A stretch of DNA of 64,000 nucleotides from Cymbidium sinense (GCA_021442155.1 CM038218.1:60540268-60604267), one strand, 5' to 3'; positions 12,442 to 23,598 are shown, counted from the stretch's first letter. Translations and numbers: made by a program. Notes: generated from the letters alone by a model not told the origin.

Positions 12442-13745
12442 ATCCCATTAATAACTCATAACTAAAATTTTAAAATAATTCATAACCTCACATAAAAGCC
12501 TAGGAATTAAATCAAGATAATAAAATGTTTAGCAACCCCTTAGCTGGATGGTTGAATGTATAATATCACGCATGTCATATTCTTCAACTCTTGCTAAGAG
12601 ATGGCTTCCATCTATGCCAGAGAATAAAGGCTTAACCTGTAAGAGCCTTTGATGGAAAGACACCTCTTTCTCTTCTGATTTAGCCCAATATCAATTTCTC
12701 ATGCATTTAGGCATATAAAATCCTACATCCTGTGCCAAAATAAAAAAAAATTCCAAAATCAAATAAACTTGACAAAATTTGCATTATATTTAAGTCATTA
12801 CTCATGCCCTTCATGATCTAGTCTCTTAGGGAGCGAGTTTAAGGACTTAGTTTCTCTTCTGAGTAGATAATAACCTAACTATCTTGCAAAGTATATGACT
12901 TGCCTACATGGATTTATAGCATAGGAGGAGTTAGCTGGCTGCCACTCCATGCGGTAATAAGCCCAATAGTCTGGTGGTTTACTCTCTCTTATAGAGGTAA
13001 ACCATAAACCCGCATTATCCTTAGATTTAGGTCATGTTTTGGCCCTCGCCAAAGCTCCCTAAATTTAGGATCTCAGATCATTGTTTCCCTTTGCGGGCTA
13101 CAAGCATAACTCTTAGGCATTTTCACAATCTTGTATTGTGTAATTATAAGTCCTAGATTTCTAATAAAAATTTAACTCAAATAAATAAATCTCCTCAATT
13201 TCAAATACATAAAGCCCAACCATAGGATAGATTGGAGTGCTCACTAGGTCTCCTAGTATCATAAACACCCCCTACTCATCTCATTTGGTTTCGATAATAA
13301 CTCTTCCCTTTTGATCTCTCCCACTTGATTTTCAAAAATACAACCAATCCTTTGATAGTCCTATCTTTGAATTCTTTGGAGACAACAATCACCTACTTTA
13401 ATCGAGAGTATTCTTAAGGGATTCATTTTTCTTAAGATGTAATTAACTATGGAGGCTTGCCTCCATAGGGAACTTAACGAACTCGGTTTAAATAAACCCT
13501 TCCTTACCTTCTCATGTAAAGCAGGGGAAAAATCTCTGGTATATTTGAAGACCCATCATGCCTTAGGAGTCCTTATTAGGTGATTAAGTCCATTATAGAG
13601 TAGTGACTTCTATCTCTCAGATAGTACACTATTCCTTAATATCATACCCAATCATTCTAATAAGTACATCTACAGACTGCGTGGTGTCCCCTCACATATA
13701 CACACAAAGCACACCAAACCAAAAAAATAATAATAATAAACACCT
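12442..13745 (+). mobile_element. 3' part of the 5' LTR of element 1
   Basis: It is colinear in sense with about 7065-8300 of the solo LTR. Shared landmarks include the agatagtaca motif and the region around ctaggtctcctagtatcat. The last 60 bp (13687-13745) differ from the other copies and contain an AAT microsatellite, so this copy has its own U5 terminus. The likely end is just before the PBS linker. The small open frames on both strands at 13603-13874 are not genes. Confidence 0.8.
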
Positions 13746-13755
13746 CAAATTTTTC

Positions 13756-13773
13756 TGGCGACTCCGCTTGGGA
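13756..13773 (+). other. Primer binding site of element 1
   Basis: TGGCGACTCCGCTTGGGA begins about 10 bases after the LTR end and starts with the TGG expected opposite the CCA end of a tRNA. Element B carries the related TGGTGACTCCATTGGGGA in the equivalent place. From memory, Ogre-type elements use a PBS of this TGGCGACTCC form, attributed to tRNA-Arg. The tRNA identity should be checked against plant tRNA 3' ends. Confidence 0.7.
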
Positions 13774-15962
13774 AGGTTCCTCTCTCCATCTCTAGTAGAC
13801 GATTGTTGTCTCCAAACATCGATAGTGGACTTGCATTTCATGTAATCTGAGACTATGTTTTCTTCTGCTGACACTTAGCTTATTTTATTCTTAAGCCAAG
13901 TTAGTCAATATCCTTTAGGTTTTATGACCTCACTCTGTGTAGGTCTTGAAATTATTGTTGGGTTCCCCAATAAGTGAAAACATAATTTATCAATGAAAGG
14001 GGAGATAATAAAAATTTAGAACCTCCTCACCAATAGTTTGGTGAGGCAAGGTTCATCATGAAATTTAAAGAAAATAATTCCTTTCACAGCAAATGACACT
14101 TTCCAAAAGCACCTTTCAAGAAACTCACAAAATCATAAAATCAAAACCCCTCCATGATTGCTACATGAAGGTTCTTTTCAAAAGCAAATCATGCCATGTT
14201 TGATTCCCACTTAACATATCCAAATTTTTTAAGTGAGGATCTCTATTTGAATCAAATATAAAATTTGACTTTCACTTAAACAATTTCAATTTGTCCTGTG
14301 AAGGTCTTATTTTCAAAACATAAAATTTGACTTTCACTTAACAATTTTAATTTGTTAAGTGAAGGTCTCATTTTCAAAACATAAAATTTGGCTTTCACTT
14401 AATAATTATAATTTGGGGTCTCATTTCCAAAAACATAAAATTTGACCTTCACTTAACAATTTTAATTTGTTAAGTGAGGGTCTCATTTTTAAAACATAAA
14501 ATTTGACCTTCACTTAACAATTTCAATTTGTTAAGTGGCAGGTCTCATTTTCAGACATAAAATTTGACTTTCATTTAATAATTTTAATTTGTTAAGTGAG
14601 GGTCTCATTTTCAAAACATAAAATTTGACCTTTACTTAACAATTTCAATTTGTTAAGTGAGGGCCTCATTTGCAAAACATAAAATTTGACTTTCACTTAA
14701 CAATTTCAATTTGTTAAGTGGGGGTCTCATTTCTAAAAAAACATAAATTTGTTCTTCATTTAACATATTCAATTTGTTAAATGGGGGTCTCATTTCCAAA
14801 ACATAAAATTTGACTTTCACTTAACAATTTCAATTTGTTAAGAGAGGGTCTTATTTTCACACACACAAAAACATACATTTAGGCTTTCACTTAGCATATC
14901 CAATATTGCTAAGTAAGTGTCTCATTTTCAAAGCATATGTTTGGTTCTATTTAACACATCAAATTTGTTAAGTAAGAACCACATAATCATGCCATATTGG
15001 ATTCCCACTTAGCATACCAAATTTGTTAAATGGAATCTCATTCTTAAGTCATATCATACTTTGATTTCCACTTAACACACCAAATTGTTAAGTGGGAGTC
15101 CCACTTTCAAAAAAAAAACTTATCAAATACATTTAGGCTTTCACTTAACATACCAAATTTGTTAAGTGAGGGTCGCTTTTCAACACACATTTGATCCATA
15201 TTTTAACATACCAAATTTGCTAAATAAGGATCCAATTTTTCATATCAACCACACTTGAACTTTCACTTAGCATATCAAATTTGTTAAGTGAGAGTCTCAT
15301 TTTCGAAGGAAAACAAACATATCTCAAACACATTTGGGGCTTTCACTTAACATATCAAATTTGTTAAATGGGACTCCCATCTTCAAAGAAAAGAAAATCT
15401 ATCTCACAATCACATTTGACTTTCACTTAACATACCAAATTTGTTAAGTGAAAGTCTCATTTCAAGCACAAATCAAAAACATATGGCATCTACTTAATAT
15501 ACAAAATTTGTTAAGCAAGAAGCCCTATTTTTCAAATCAAAATATCACACAATCGAATCTTCACAAGCAAAAATATTTTAAATGCACAATCACTACCTCT
15601 TCTTAGCATACCCAAATTTTCTAAGTAGAGGTCTTTCAAACTATCCATATTTTCAAACAAGAAATATAAAATGCAAATAATCTCCAAAAAGAAAGAAATC
15701 TCTCCTCAAAATTTTGAACCCCACCCAACCTACCTAAATTGGTTGAGTTTGGGTTCTAAAATTAAAAATCAAATGAAAAAGACTCTTCCAAAACATCCAA
15801 ATCTCTCCAATGAACCCCACTTAACATATTTGAATTGTGAGTGGGTTCAAAACTCAAACTTCTACTTTCATGGAACAAATATCAAGGTAGAAATCTTATA
15901 TAAGTTATATTTCAACAAATGCATATACAACTCGATCGCATGCAGTCTTTGCGCTTTCACAC
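13774..15962 (+). repeat. Repetitive leader of element 1 with about 20 hairpin-forming tandem units
   Basis: After about 450 bp of unique leader, units of about 60 bp follow one another from about 14230, lengthening to 75-90 bp near 15000-15640. Each unit has an inverted repeat. At 14335-14361, for example, CACTTAACAA and TTGTTAAGTG are 10-base perfect arms with a 7-base loop. The remaining segment is roughly gtctcattttcaaaacat. The last part (15660-15962) has no repeat and no recognisable gene. The array ends shortly before gag and lies in the 5' untranslated region. Confidence 0.85.
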
Positions 15963-17880
15963 ATGGCCTCTCAAGTTTGTTTCACCTTCGCCAGATGGAT
16001 TTGACCCTAGATCAGGCTAGCCTCCCTCAGAATGACTCCGCCCATCTAGTGTTCTTTGGCCAAGGATTTGAGGACGCCCACATTACCTACGAGGGGGTGA
16101 CCCTCACCACTGTTAGCCAGGATGACGTGGCTGGGTAGAAGCCAATCATCTGCATCGACCGCCTTCTAACATAGAGTATCCTTCCCTGAAGAGGAAGACA
16201 ATCGAGGTTCTGCCAGTCAGTCTAGTTCCTACTCAGTCAGTTGTTCCCACTGCCTCTCAGGTGCATGCTAGCACCTCCCTATTGGTCCCCTATAAGGGGA
16301 AGGCAATCTTGGCTTCAGAAATAGCCTCCCCTACCTTCAAGGTAGGATCTAGCTCTCACACCACCTTGCTCAGCTATACACAGTGCCACACACAACGATA
16401 CAACACGAGCCACAAGATCAAGTGGCACCATGAGCATGCCTCCCATGAGATGGATGCTGCATCCCACATTGCAGAGGAAGGTTCCCCTTGAGGTTTCCCC
16501 ATTGATGACTAGCAACCAGTTCCACCCCCTCTTGACATTAGACAAAGCAGAGGACTACTAGAGGATAACTGTATTGCCTCCACCTCCTACATACCACGAG
16601 GTTTTGGCTAGGGATAAGAGGAAGTCCTATCCCAGTCTATGGAAAATATTACGTTAGGTAGGCAGGGTACATGGATGTTCAAAGTTTGGTACATTATTTG
16701 ACTTGAGGTCGATCATCCCTAGGAGTGTTACCAGGCACATTCACATTGATAGAGCATTAGAGGGTAAGGTGGGTGAGGAGCAGAAGGTTTGCATAAAATG
16801 CCTCCACTCTAGTTGATTTCCCGCCATCACCATCAAGGATGATAGACATATCATAGTGTGATACATAAGTCATGGGGAAAGCTCTGAGGGTAGTGTTGTC
16901 TCCACCACATAGATCCACTCCTCACCCACCATCACCAATTCAAGTCCTGCCATCCACCATGCCTATAAAGGCACAAAACATAGTATCTGGGGAGAAGAAA
17001 GCCCCCTTGGTGATCCTACTATGGGCAAAAGGATCTCACTTCATCTACTCCACTGACTAAGGTGAGGATGAGTTCCCCTACTCGACCTCTTACTTCAGTC
17101 TTGGTGAAGAAGGAGTAGCGACCCTGTAGCGTTGTGGTTGCACCACCACCACCACCACCACCATCAGAGCCAGTGACAATAACATTTATAGAGGGGGAAG
17201 GGGATAGTTTTATAGTCCCCATGGTAGTGGATCTCCCTAGGGACACTACTTCACCCATGAACAGTCACGAGCATGTCTCTTCTACCAGTCATGACCCTCC
17301 CAAAGCCAACACTCTAGTGATAGGTAGTGTTCGGTGCATCTCATGAGCAACCCTCTACCCACAAGAATGTATTTATGTCGATAGTTAGATCATTCCCTAG
17401 ATGAGATTTTAGCACAATACTTTACAAAAAAGAAAGAGCTTCTAGGGAGTGATTGATCAGATTATGAGGAGGGAAAGGTCTGCTTTGATCTAGATGAGGA
17501 TGATCTACTTGAGGATTTGACCGATGTTCACATGGTTGGTATTAGAGGGTCCCTCCATAGAGACCAACATAGTTAGGAAGGTATTATGGTTGAAGAAGAT
17601 GATGATGCCCATTCAACTCAACACCTCCTTCAATAGCTTAGATAGAGGGATGATCATATTAATCAAATAGGGAAGAAGATCGAAGAGTTGATGGCAGTGA
17701 TGTCAGCATTATAGAATTCACCCGCCACATCCCTCCCATAGGGTGACATTGGTGCACTTTAGATCATCCTAGATGCATTCAGTAGAGGAGACTCTTGCAT
17801 AAAAGGTGGATAGCACCTCCGTGCTTGAAAAAGACATTAAACACATGGTGGAGAAATAGGCAAGGGATGCACTGGCGCAA
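15963..17880 (+). pseudogene. gag: Element 1 gag, N-terminal and variable part (broken)
   Basis: The start ATG at 15963 opens a frame beginning MASQV. A +1 frameshift near 15990 moves it into the frame reading MDLTLDQASLP, then HLVFFGQGFEDAHITYEG. Element B has a matching gag start (53751, minus), reading MDLALD, then a stop, then ANFP. A stop at 16136-16138 ends this block. From there to 17880 the sequence is a poorly conserved, stop-rich gag segment with a CAC microsatellite coding prolines (17143-17163). A GSVRCIS motif (near 17340) pairs with GEVRCLS in element B. The structural role as capsid precursor is inferred from position and the downstream gag core. No product is expected. Confidence 0.7.
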
Positions 17881-18480
17881 GCCCAAGGTGGCTCATATGT
17901 TCTAAAAGGTAGACCCTACCAGAGGACTTTGATGGTGTGCAATACCCTAAGGGCTTTGTACCTCCATCCTTCAAAATTTTTTATGGTAATAGGAACCCCC
18001 AACAACACATAGCACATTTCAAAGGCGGATGTTGTAATGTCGGTGGCAGCGATGCACTCTTATTTTGCCTCTTTATTAGTAGCTTGATAAGCATCACATT
18101 CGATTGGTATGTTGAACTACCTAATGGTTCAGTGAAGACATTTGATGAGTTGGAGCAGCTCTTTATTAAGAGATTTGCTAGCTCACAGTAACTATAAATC
18201 TCGTATAGCTCAACAACACCTTGAGTCCTATTGATTACATTCTTAGATGATATAATTTAAGTATGAAATGTGAACCATAACTGTCTGAATAGCATGCCAT
18301 TGAAATTCTACTCAAGAATATTCATGGATCGGTCGCCTTCATGCTTAAAGGGTTCACTATTAAGACATTTGAGAAATTAATCAACAAGACAGCTAGTCTA
18401 TAAGGAGAGATCAAACAGTTACCTTTCCAAGATCAGTCAGCCAAGCCCAGACCTCATAAGGCATTTGAAAAAGTTAGGGC
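17881..18480 (+). pseudogene. gag: Element 1 gag core (Retrotrans_gag-like domain), broken
   Basis: Frame 17922-18191 reads PEDFDGVQYPKGFVPPSFK, then the Ty3-type gag signature F-Y-G-N-x-N-P-x-x-H-I-A-H-F near 17970-18020. WYVELPNGSVKTFDELEQL and FIKRFA follow towards 18180. This W-x-x-L-P...F..F pattern is the conserved capsid-like segment of Ty3/gypsy gag. Element B carries the same block at 51841-51503 on the minus strand. A stop after FASSQ at 18189 and several more downstream break the frame. The region to 18480 still translates, with shifts, into the lysine/glutamine-rich part that follows the capsid segment. Confidence 0.8.
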
Positions 18481-19304
18481 AGTCACAGCAGTTGATAAGG
18501 GGAAAAAGCCATCCAGGGTTCAGTCAGACAAACCTTGAGCTCAACAGCCTCCTTTACCAGCTTCTTTGCCACTACCTCGGCCGTCATATCAGCCACCTCA
18601 GTTGCCACAATTACCTCCACCACCTCCTGCTCAGCAGTATCCCCATCCACAACATCAATAATAGTACTCTTATCCACCACCAAGTAACTATCACTTACCT
18701 ACTTTTGCCAACAAATTGAATAAACCTTATTCATTCAAAAGGGAGGTAGTCAGGAAGATCTTTAAGAACCTCTTAAAGAAGACTAATTTTTAGTTACCAG
18801 AGCCTAGGAGGCCGGAGGATGTGGGCAAGAGTAATGATCCAAACTTTTCCCCTACCACTACATGCTACGACATGTCTTGGAAGATTTCTTTACCTTTAAG
18901 GACTGGCTTGAGCATAGCTATAAGTCAAGTGCCATTATCATCCCTAAGGAATACCTACCATAATTACCCTCTAATTATGTTAGGATAATCCTTGGGGTAC
19001 ACATGATCTTCTCAATACAGAGAAAGGTTAGGATATCTCCCTATCTCGAACCTCCAAGAAAATAATTTCTAAGATCAGAAAGTTACCCTTGTAGGTGCCT
19101 GAAGCAGCTAAAACCTCCAAATTTAAGGAATGTTTACAAGTTGCTAAAGATAACTTAAGGGAGGTAGAAGCCCAATAGCAGCAGCAACATCTTCCACTTG
19201 CCTAGGATAGCACATTAGCGTAACCACCGACCAAGTCCAGTAGTCCTTTCATAGTTGTAGCCACGCCCTTCCGCTTCTTCTTTAGTATATCAGACGTAGA
19301 GAGG
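18481..19304 (+). pseudogene. gag: Element 1 gag C-terminal region, P/Q-rich, broken
   Basis: Translations give a proline/glutamine-rich tract (about 18540-18690). Then comes NKPYSFKREVVRKIFKNLL (about 18715-18780), followed by LPEPRRPEDVGKSNDPN (18795-18845). LPEP-R-PEDVGK-NDPN is a common segment before the C-terminal gag part in Tat-type polyproteins. Element B keeps traces of it around 51100-50930 (minus). I see no intact CCHC zinc knuckle. Stops and shifts are numerous. The antisense open frame at 18483-18683 is a shadow of this low-complexity tract. Confidence 0.6.
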
Positions 19305-19712
19305 ATGCCATATCTCGCTCCACTTACTTTACTTGATTTCTACTTTGTATTTTCATTGAAATCTAAGAAATCAATAAAGAAGAAGACTGATTCCACTTAC
19401 ATTCTCTCTACTTTTGATGATCTTGATGATTTCATTCCTATAGAAAGCTCTCCAAGTACTAATAATTATAATAATTTCAATCCACTCCTTTCTAATTTTG
19501 AAATGGATTACCCATTTCTAAATCACCCGGGTTCACCCATTGAGATTGATTTGGAGTCATCTGACTCTGATGATCCTATAGGAGAAGCTGCAGGTGAACC
19601 TGATGAGCAGGTAGAACTTTCCATTAAACCATGTCACGAAGTCACTGAAGTCAACCTTCGTAGTGGCAAAGTTCTACCTCCTAGGGTAGCACCTCAAGAT
19701 AAGGATAAATAA
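19305..19712 (+). pseudogene. Element 1 gag-protease linker, acidic, with VNLRSGK motif
   Basis: This 135-codon open stretch has an aromatic N-terminal part (LLDFYFVF), a serine/asparagine-rich middle, an acidic tail around ESSDSDDP, and VTEVNLRSGKVLPP near its end. EVNLRSGK-LPP typically lies between gag and protease in plant Tat/Athila-type polyproteins. Element B has the matching LTSLDFYFVPPNKFKK at 50561-50286 (minus). Its function in the polyprotein is unknown to me. It is a surviving fragment, not a separate gene. Confidence 0.65.
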
Positions 19713-20303
19713 GCCATTGGTTCTAGCAATCAAGAAGGCCCCCCATAGGATGCTCCACCTATGGATATGCTTGTGGAGGACCAACCCAGAGTTGACAACA
19801 ATGTCCTCGCTCACCTAAGAAAGTTGTCAACTAAACTAAGCATATATGATGCCCTTGTCTTATCCAAAGAGTTGAGGGAGTCATTGATCAAAGCTCTTCT
19901 TGATCCAGAAATATGCTTAGCTTAGCTGACCACTATTGGAAAGGAGGAATGTTTTTCAAGAGAAGCTCATGGAGTTACATTCACCAATAAAGACCTTCTT
20001 TTGGGGACATGGAGCATAATCGTCCCCTCTACATCACAGTGGATATGGGCAGAATCAAACTCTCCAGGGTGTTAGTTGATCAAGATGCATCAATGAACAT
20101 TATGATTCTATAAGCCTTTGCCTACTTGAGGATCGACATCTCTGAAATTTGAAAAGATTGGATGATGTTGAGAGGATTCAACGAACAAGGTGAGAGGGCT
20201 TCAGGCTCCATAATGTTACCAAAGAGATAGATGACTAGAAGATAGAAGCCAAGTTCAACATAATTTATTCATATACATCTTTCACTACTTTGCTCCGTAG
20301 GCC
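19713..20303 (+). pseudogene. Element 1 aspartic protease region (broken)
   Basis: Around 20030-20110 the translation reads YITVDMGRIKLSRVLVDQDAS followed by MNIM. In retroviral-type aspartic proteases the catalytic motif here is D-[ST]-G-[AS], commonly VLVDxGSxxNI in this family. In this copy the aspartate of LVD is kept but the Gly-Ser part is replaced by QDAS, so the site looks inactive. AYLRIDIS and MMLRGFNEQGERA follow and are shared with element B (49860-49750, minus). Stops at about 20113 and 20150 break the frame. The protease would have processed Gag-Pol in the virus-like particle. Confidence 0.65.
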
Positions 20304-21487
20304 TTGGATACATGGAAACAACACAATTCCATCTCTTTGCACCAGTGCATCAAATTCAGAAGAGGTGGAATCGAGTATTGTGTTAAAGGAGACTTGAAGC
20401 CATTCTCAGTTAGAGAGGTCGAGATTTATGAAGATGCAGCATACTATCTTCCTCCAAATCAAAAAGTCTATTTTCATGAATTTAGTGAAAGTTCAAAATC
20501 AAAAGAAAAAGAAACAAAAGAAAAAGAAAAAGAAAAGAAAAAAGAAAAGAAAAAGAAAGTATAAGTGAGTGAGAATCAGACACCGAGAAAGAGGTAGAGC
20601 CAGATGTTAGATTCTGCTCACAGTTTGTTCCTCCATATGAACACATGGGTAGGATGACTTGACCTCCACCAGGTAGAGGAAGAGGCAAGTCTAGAGATAG
20701 TTCTAGAGGTGGAAGACCTCCTTGCTGGTGCCAACTGGTAGGAACTATGTTTCAGCTCACAGGAGTACCCCCGCTATCCACATAGATGAGAGTCTAGTTC
20801 AGAGGATGAGTCTCATGTGGTTAGCATGTTGACCAACCCCTCTCAGTGGGTCCCTTTGGAGGTGACGTTCAAGCAAGACAGTGATGAAGACCAGGCCTCC
20901 AAGCAAAGTATTAATATATCCAAATCATCATTATGTAGAACAGTCAGGCAGCAGTTGGGAACTTTAGCTCTAACCACACTTTCTTCCCAGAAAGTTAAAG
21001 GTTTGGTAGTTAAGGAGGCCCCAAGTCATCCACAGATGTCAGACCTAAGAGATTTTTATTAGGAGCATCATCCTCAAGTCACGAAGCTAATGTAGAACTT
21101 GAGGATGATTTATATAAAGATTTAATACAACTACATTTTGATTGGTATTCACCTTGTGTTATTAACTTAGCAAAGAAGGGATTAATCCCACATACTTGGT
21201 CTAAACACATGTCAAACTACTTTGAAAAATTATGGGGCAACCAAAGCAGATACTTTTAATCAAGATCAGGACTAGGATTCCACACAGTGGGTCCAATCGA
21301 TGATAACCATTGTCTAGTAATCACCACTCATTTAAGGTCTAATAGGTTCTTCTCAAATCATGCTAACTCTTATGAGGAGGCATGTTTAAAAACTTTAGAT
21401 GACCCAAATGAACCTGAAGTCAAAGATGCACCACCAGAGTTTAAAGAATAGATCAGATCAACCATTAAAGAACTCAAAAAAATCAAC
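20304..21487 (+). pseudogene. Element 1 protease-RT linker with lysine/glutamate-rich tract
   Basis: The 20304-20564 frame carries FSVREVEIYEDAAYYLPPNQ, then a long K/E-rich tract (20490-20564). Element B has FSVREVEIYEDATYYLPQN at 49593-49291 (minus) with a similar K/E tract, so this linker belongs to the family. Downstream, 20817-21062 is another open fragment with a TLSSQKVKGLVVKEAPSHP segment. Its counterpart in element B lies near 49080-49000. From 21063 to 21487 only short stop-broken pieces are left. I recognise no catalytic domain here. Confidence 0.6.
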
Positions 21488-22300
21488 TTGGGAACAAAAG
21501 AAGTTCCACGCCCGACGTACATCAGTTCCTTATTGAATGATGAAAAAACCAATGACTTAGTTAGGCTATTAGTTGAGTTTAAGAAATGCTTCACATGGAG
21601 TTATGAAGAAATGCTTGATTTATCTCCTAACATAGCAGTCCACAAACTAGGAATAGAACCTAATGCTAACCCTATCAAGCAAGCTCCTAGACACATGCAA
21701 TTAGAAATTAAACAACAGGTCACTTCTGAAATCAAGAAATTGATTTATGTTGGCTTTATCAGGGAAGGAAAATATCCCGCCTAGTTAGCCAGTGTCATCC
21801 TAATTAAGAAAAAGAATGGCCAAATTAGCATATGTGTCGATTTTAGGGATTTGAACAAGGCATGTCCTAAAGATAAATTTTCACTTCCTATACCGGAATT
21901 GATGGTGGACATTACCTCATCTCATGTAGTATTCTCCTTTATGAATGGGTCATCTGGCTACAACCAAATCAAGATGGCCCTCAAGGATGAAAGAAACACT
22001 ACTTTTCAAACCCTGATCAAAATCTATTATTATAAGGTCATGTCTTATAGCCTTAAAAATATCGTTGTTACATACTAGCAGGCCATAACTCATATTTTCA
22101 ACAAACTCATTCATCATCAAGTTGAATGCTACGTTAATGATCTAGTAGTCAAAAGAAAAAAAAAGGAAGATAATCTCTACAACTTGAGAGTAGTTTTCGA
22201 ACAATTTAGACAATTTAACCTCAAAATGAATCCCCTGAAGTGTGCGTTCGGAGTAGCTTTAGGAAATTTACTTGGGTTTGTTGTACGACACTAGGGGAAT
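21488..22300 (+). pseudogene. Element 1 reverse transcriptase domain, three in-frame stops
   Basis: One frame runs from 21488 through 22291, broken only by TAG stops at 21782, 22076 and 22292. Ty3/gypsy RT landmarks occur in order: NPIKQAPRHMQLEIKQQVTSE, KKLIYVGFIREGKYPA, ICVDFRDLNKACPKDKF, FMNGSSGYNQIKMALKDERN and VECYVNDLVVK. The catalytic tetrad YVDD is changed to YVND (near 22130), so the polymerase would be dead even without the stops. FNLKMNPLKCAFGV and the RGIEI connection follow. RT copies the genomic RNA into cDNA in the virus-like particle. This is the best preserved coding stretch of element 1. Confidence 0.92.
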
Positions 22301-22449
22301 AGAGATCACAGAAGATCAAAGCTTACTTCGTTTCAGTTACGTATTGCTAATATTAATTTGGATCATTTCAAAAGAGTTTGGTGTATCTAAGGTGCTTCAT
22401 ATCCAACTTATCAGGGAGATGCTAGCCATTCTCAACACTTATCAAGAAG

Positions 22450-22760
22450 GATGCTAAGTTCAATTGGGATGACAAGTGTCAGCATGCCTTCAAAGACATC
22501 AAGCACTTCCTAATGATACTGCCAGTTCTAGCAGCCTCTATCTCGCACAAGCCATTGATCTACTACACCGCTGCATTAGACGACTCCTTTAGTGCTTTGT
22601 TGGCTCAAACCAATGATGAAAGGAAAGAAAATTCTCTCTACTATCTCAGTCATCATCTAATTCTCTGAGGCAAACTACCCACCTATTGAGAAGCACTGAA
22701 TAGCTTTAATCTTTACATCCTAAAAGCTACGACATTACATGTGTTCCCATAAGGTGAATC
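22450..22760 (+). pseudogene. Element 1 RT-linked RNase H domain (broken)
   Basis: The translation gives KFNWDDKCQHAFKDIKHFL, then LIYYTAALDDSFSALLAQ and ENSLYYLSHHL, then a stop and PTY-EALNSFNLYIL. Together these are the RNase H segment that directly follows RT in Ty3/gypsy elements, whose usual motif is F..A...L...PV L......P..LY..A....G..L.Q. Stops at about 22667 and 22688 and loss of the EK(Y) motif show decay. Element B has the same block at 47700-47407 (minus). Confidence 0.8.
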
Positions 22761-22989
22761 TGATCTCTAGAATCAATCCAATGTAATATCTCATGACACG
22801 GGCAACATTATCCGGATGGTTGGCACGATGGTCCATGATTTTATTGCAGTTTATCATCACATTCGTACCCCTCCGTGCTATGAAGGGATAGGCGCCAGTA
22901 GATTTCTTAGCAACACAGCCACTTCCTACTGATTCTCTGCTTAGTGATGACCTCCTTGATGATGAAATCATAAACTTAGGGGACATTAG

Positions 22990-23340
22990 CATTCACCCTT
23001 GGGAGATGTATTTTTATGGTGCGGCTTCCATAAATCATGATCTACTCTTACGGGAAGGCAGGATAGGAATAGTCCTTCTATTACACCATATGCCATTAAT
23101 TCTCAACTCATCATCAACCAAATCGTTGGGTCTTACAAAGTTCTGAAGCTTAAACTCCATCATTACCATAAATACACCTGGAATTATTGGCTCAAATCCT
23201 AGAGTCACTATCTACAAGATTCCTCAAGGAGATAATGTTGTAGCAGATGCATTGGTCAAGCTCGCCAAGGAGTTGGCATTCTTAGAAGATGAGTCCATTT
23301 CAATAAGGGTTTAAAATAGACAAATCCTATCCCTTATTGA
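22990..23340 (+). pseudogene. Element 1 second (archaeal-like) RNase H domain (broken)
   Basis: WEMYFYGAASINHDLLLREG then RIGIVLL near 23000-23070 matches the start of the extra RNase H described for plant Tat-lineage elements, normally W.MYFDGA...GAGI. The catalytic Asp of FDG is Tyr here; element B keeps FDG near 47240 (minus). The C-terminal part has VTIYKIPQGDNVVADALVKLAKELA (about 23205-23275). ADALAKLA is the usual end of this domain. A frameshift and stop near 23140 separate the halves. The presence of this domain is the main argument for the Tat lineage. Confidence 0.75.
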
Positions 23341-23598
23341 TGCTGAACTCATCGAGAGACTCTCTCTTGAAGGGGAGATTGCCATTTTTAAAAAGGACCA
23401 TGAGTCAGATTGGAGGCAAACATTCATGGATTACATAAACACAAGTAACATTCCTCAAGAGAAGTCATTAGCCCATCAGATGAAACAGAGAGCTCTCTCC
23501 TATGCTCTCATGGGTGGCACCTTGTATTGACGGTCTTTCGGTCATATGTGGTTACGTTGTTTAGCCAAACATGAATCCCATAAGATCATGATCGAGTG
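23341..23598 (+). pseudogene. Element 1 integrase N-terminus, truncated by an LTR insertion
   Basis: After SLIDAELIERLSLEGEIAIF (about 23330-23390) the frame reads DWRQTFMDYI, then GGTLYxRSFGHMWLRCL (the x is a TGA stop) and a short tail to MIEC at 23598. LY-RS...LRCL...E precedes the integrase HHCC zinc-binding motif in this family. The TGA at about 23528 stands where arginine CGA is expected. The sequence changes abruptly at 23599 to the TGGT end of minus-strand LTR1, so HHCC and the DDE core are absent from element 1 in this window. Confidence 0.75.

Larger units (their letters stand above)
12442..23598 (+). mobile_element. Element 1: degenerate Tat/Ogre-like Ty3/gypsy retrotransposon, truncated at both ends
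   Basis: In order it shows a 5' LTR remnant, PBS, hairpin-repeat leader, gag, protease, RT, RNase H, a second RNase H and the start of the integrase zinc-binding region. The order PR-RT-RH-IN defines Ty3/gypsy. The double RNase H and huge LTRs point to the Tat lineage. The left end is cut by antisense LTR Y at 12441. The right end is cut by the minus-strand LTR1 at 23599, in the middle of integrase. The missing integrase, 3' region and 3' LTR should lie right of the window if later insertions account for the gap. Confidence 0.85.

Noticed and set aside
13980..15640. Regular short repeats that could suggest a CRISPR-like array
   Set aside because: Units are contiguous and diverged, with no unique spacers, and lie between a retrotransposon PBS and gag in plant DNA.
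18483..18683. Antisense open frame rich in V and E
   Set aside because: It is a shadow of the proline/glutamine-rich gag tract on the plus strand.
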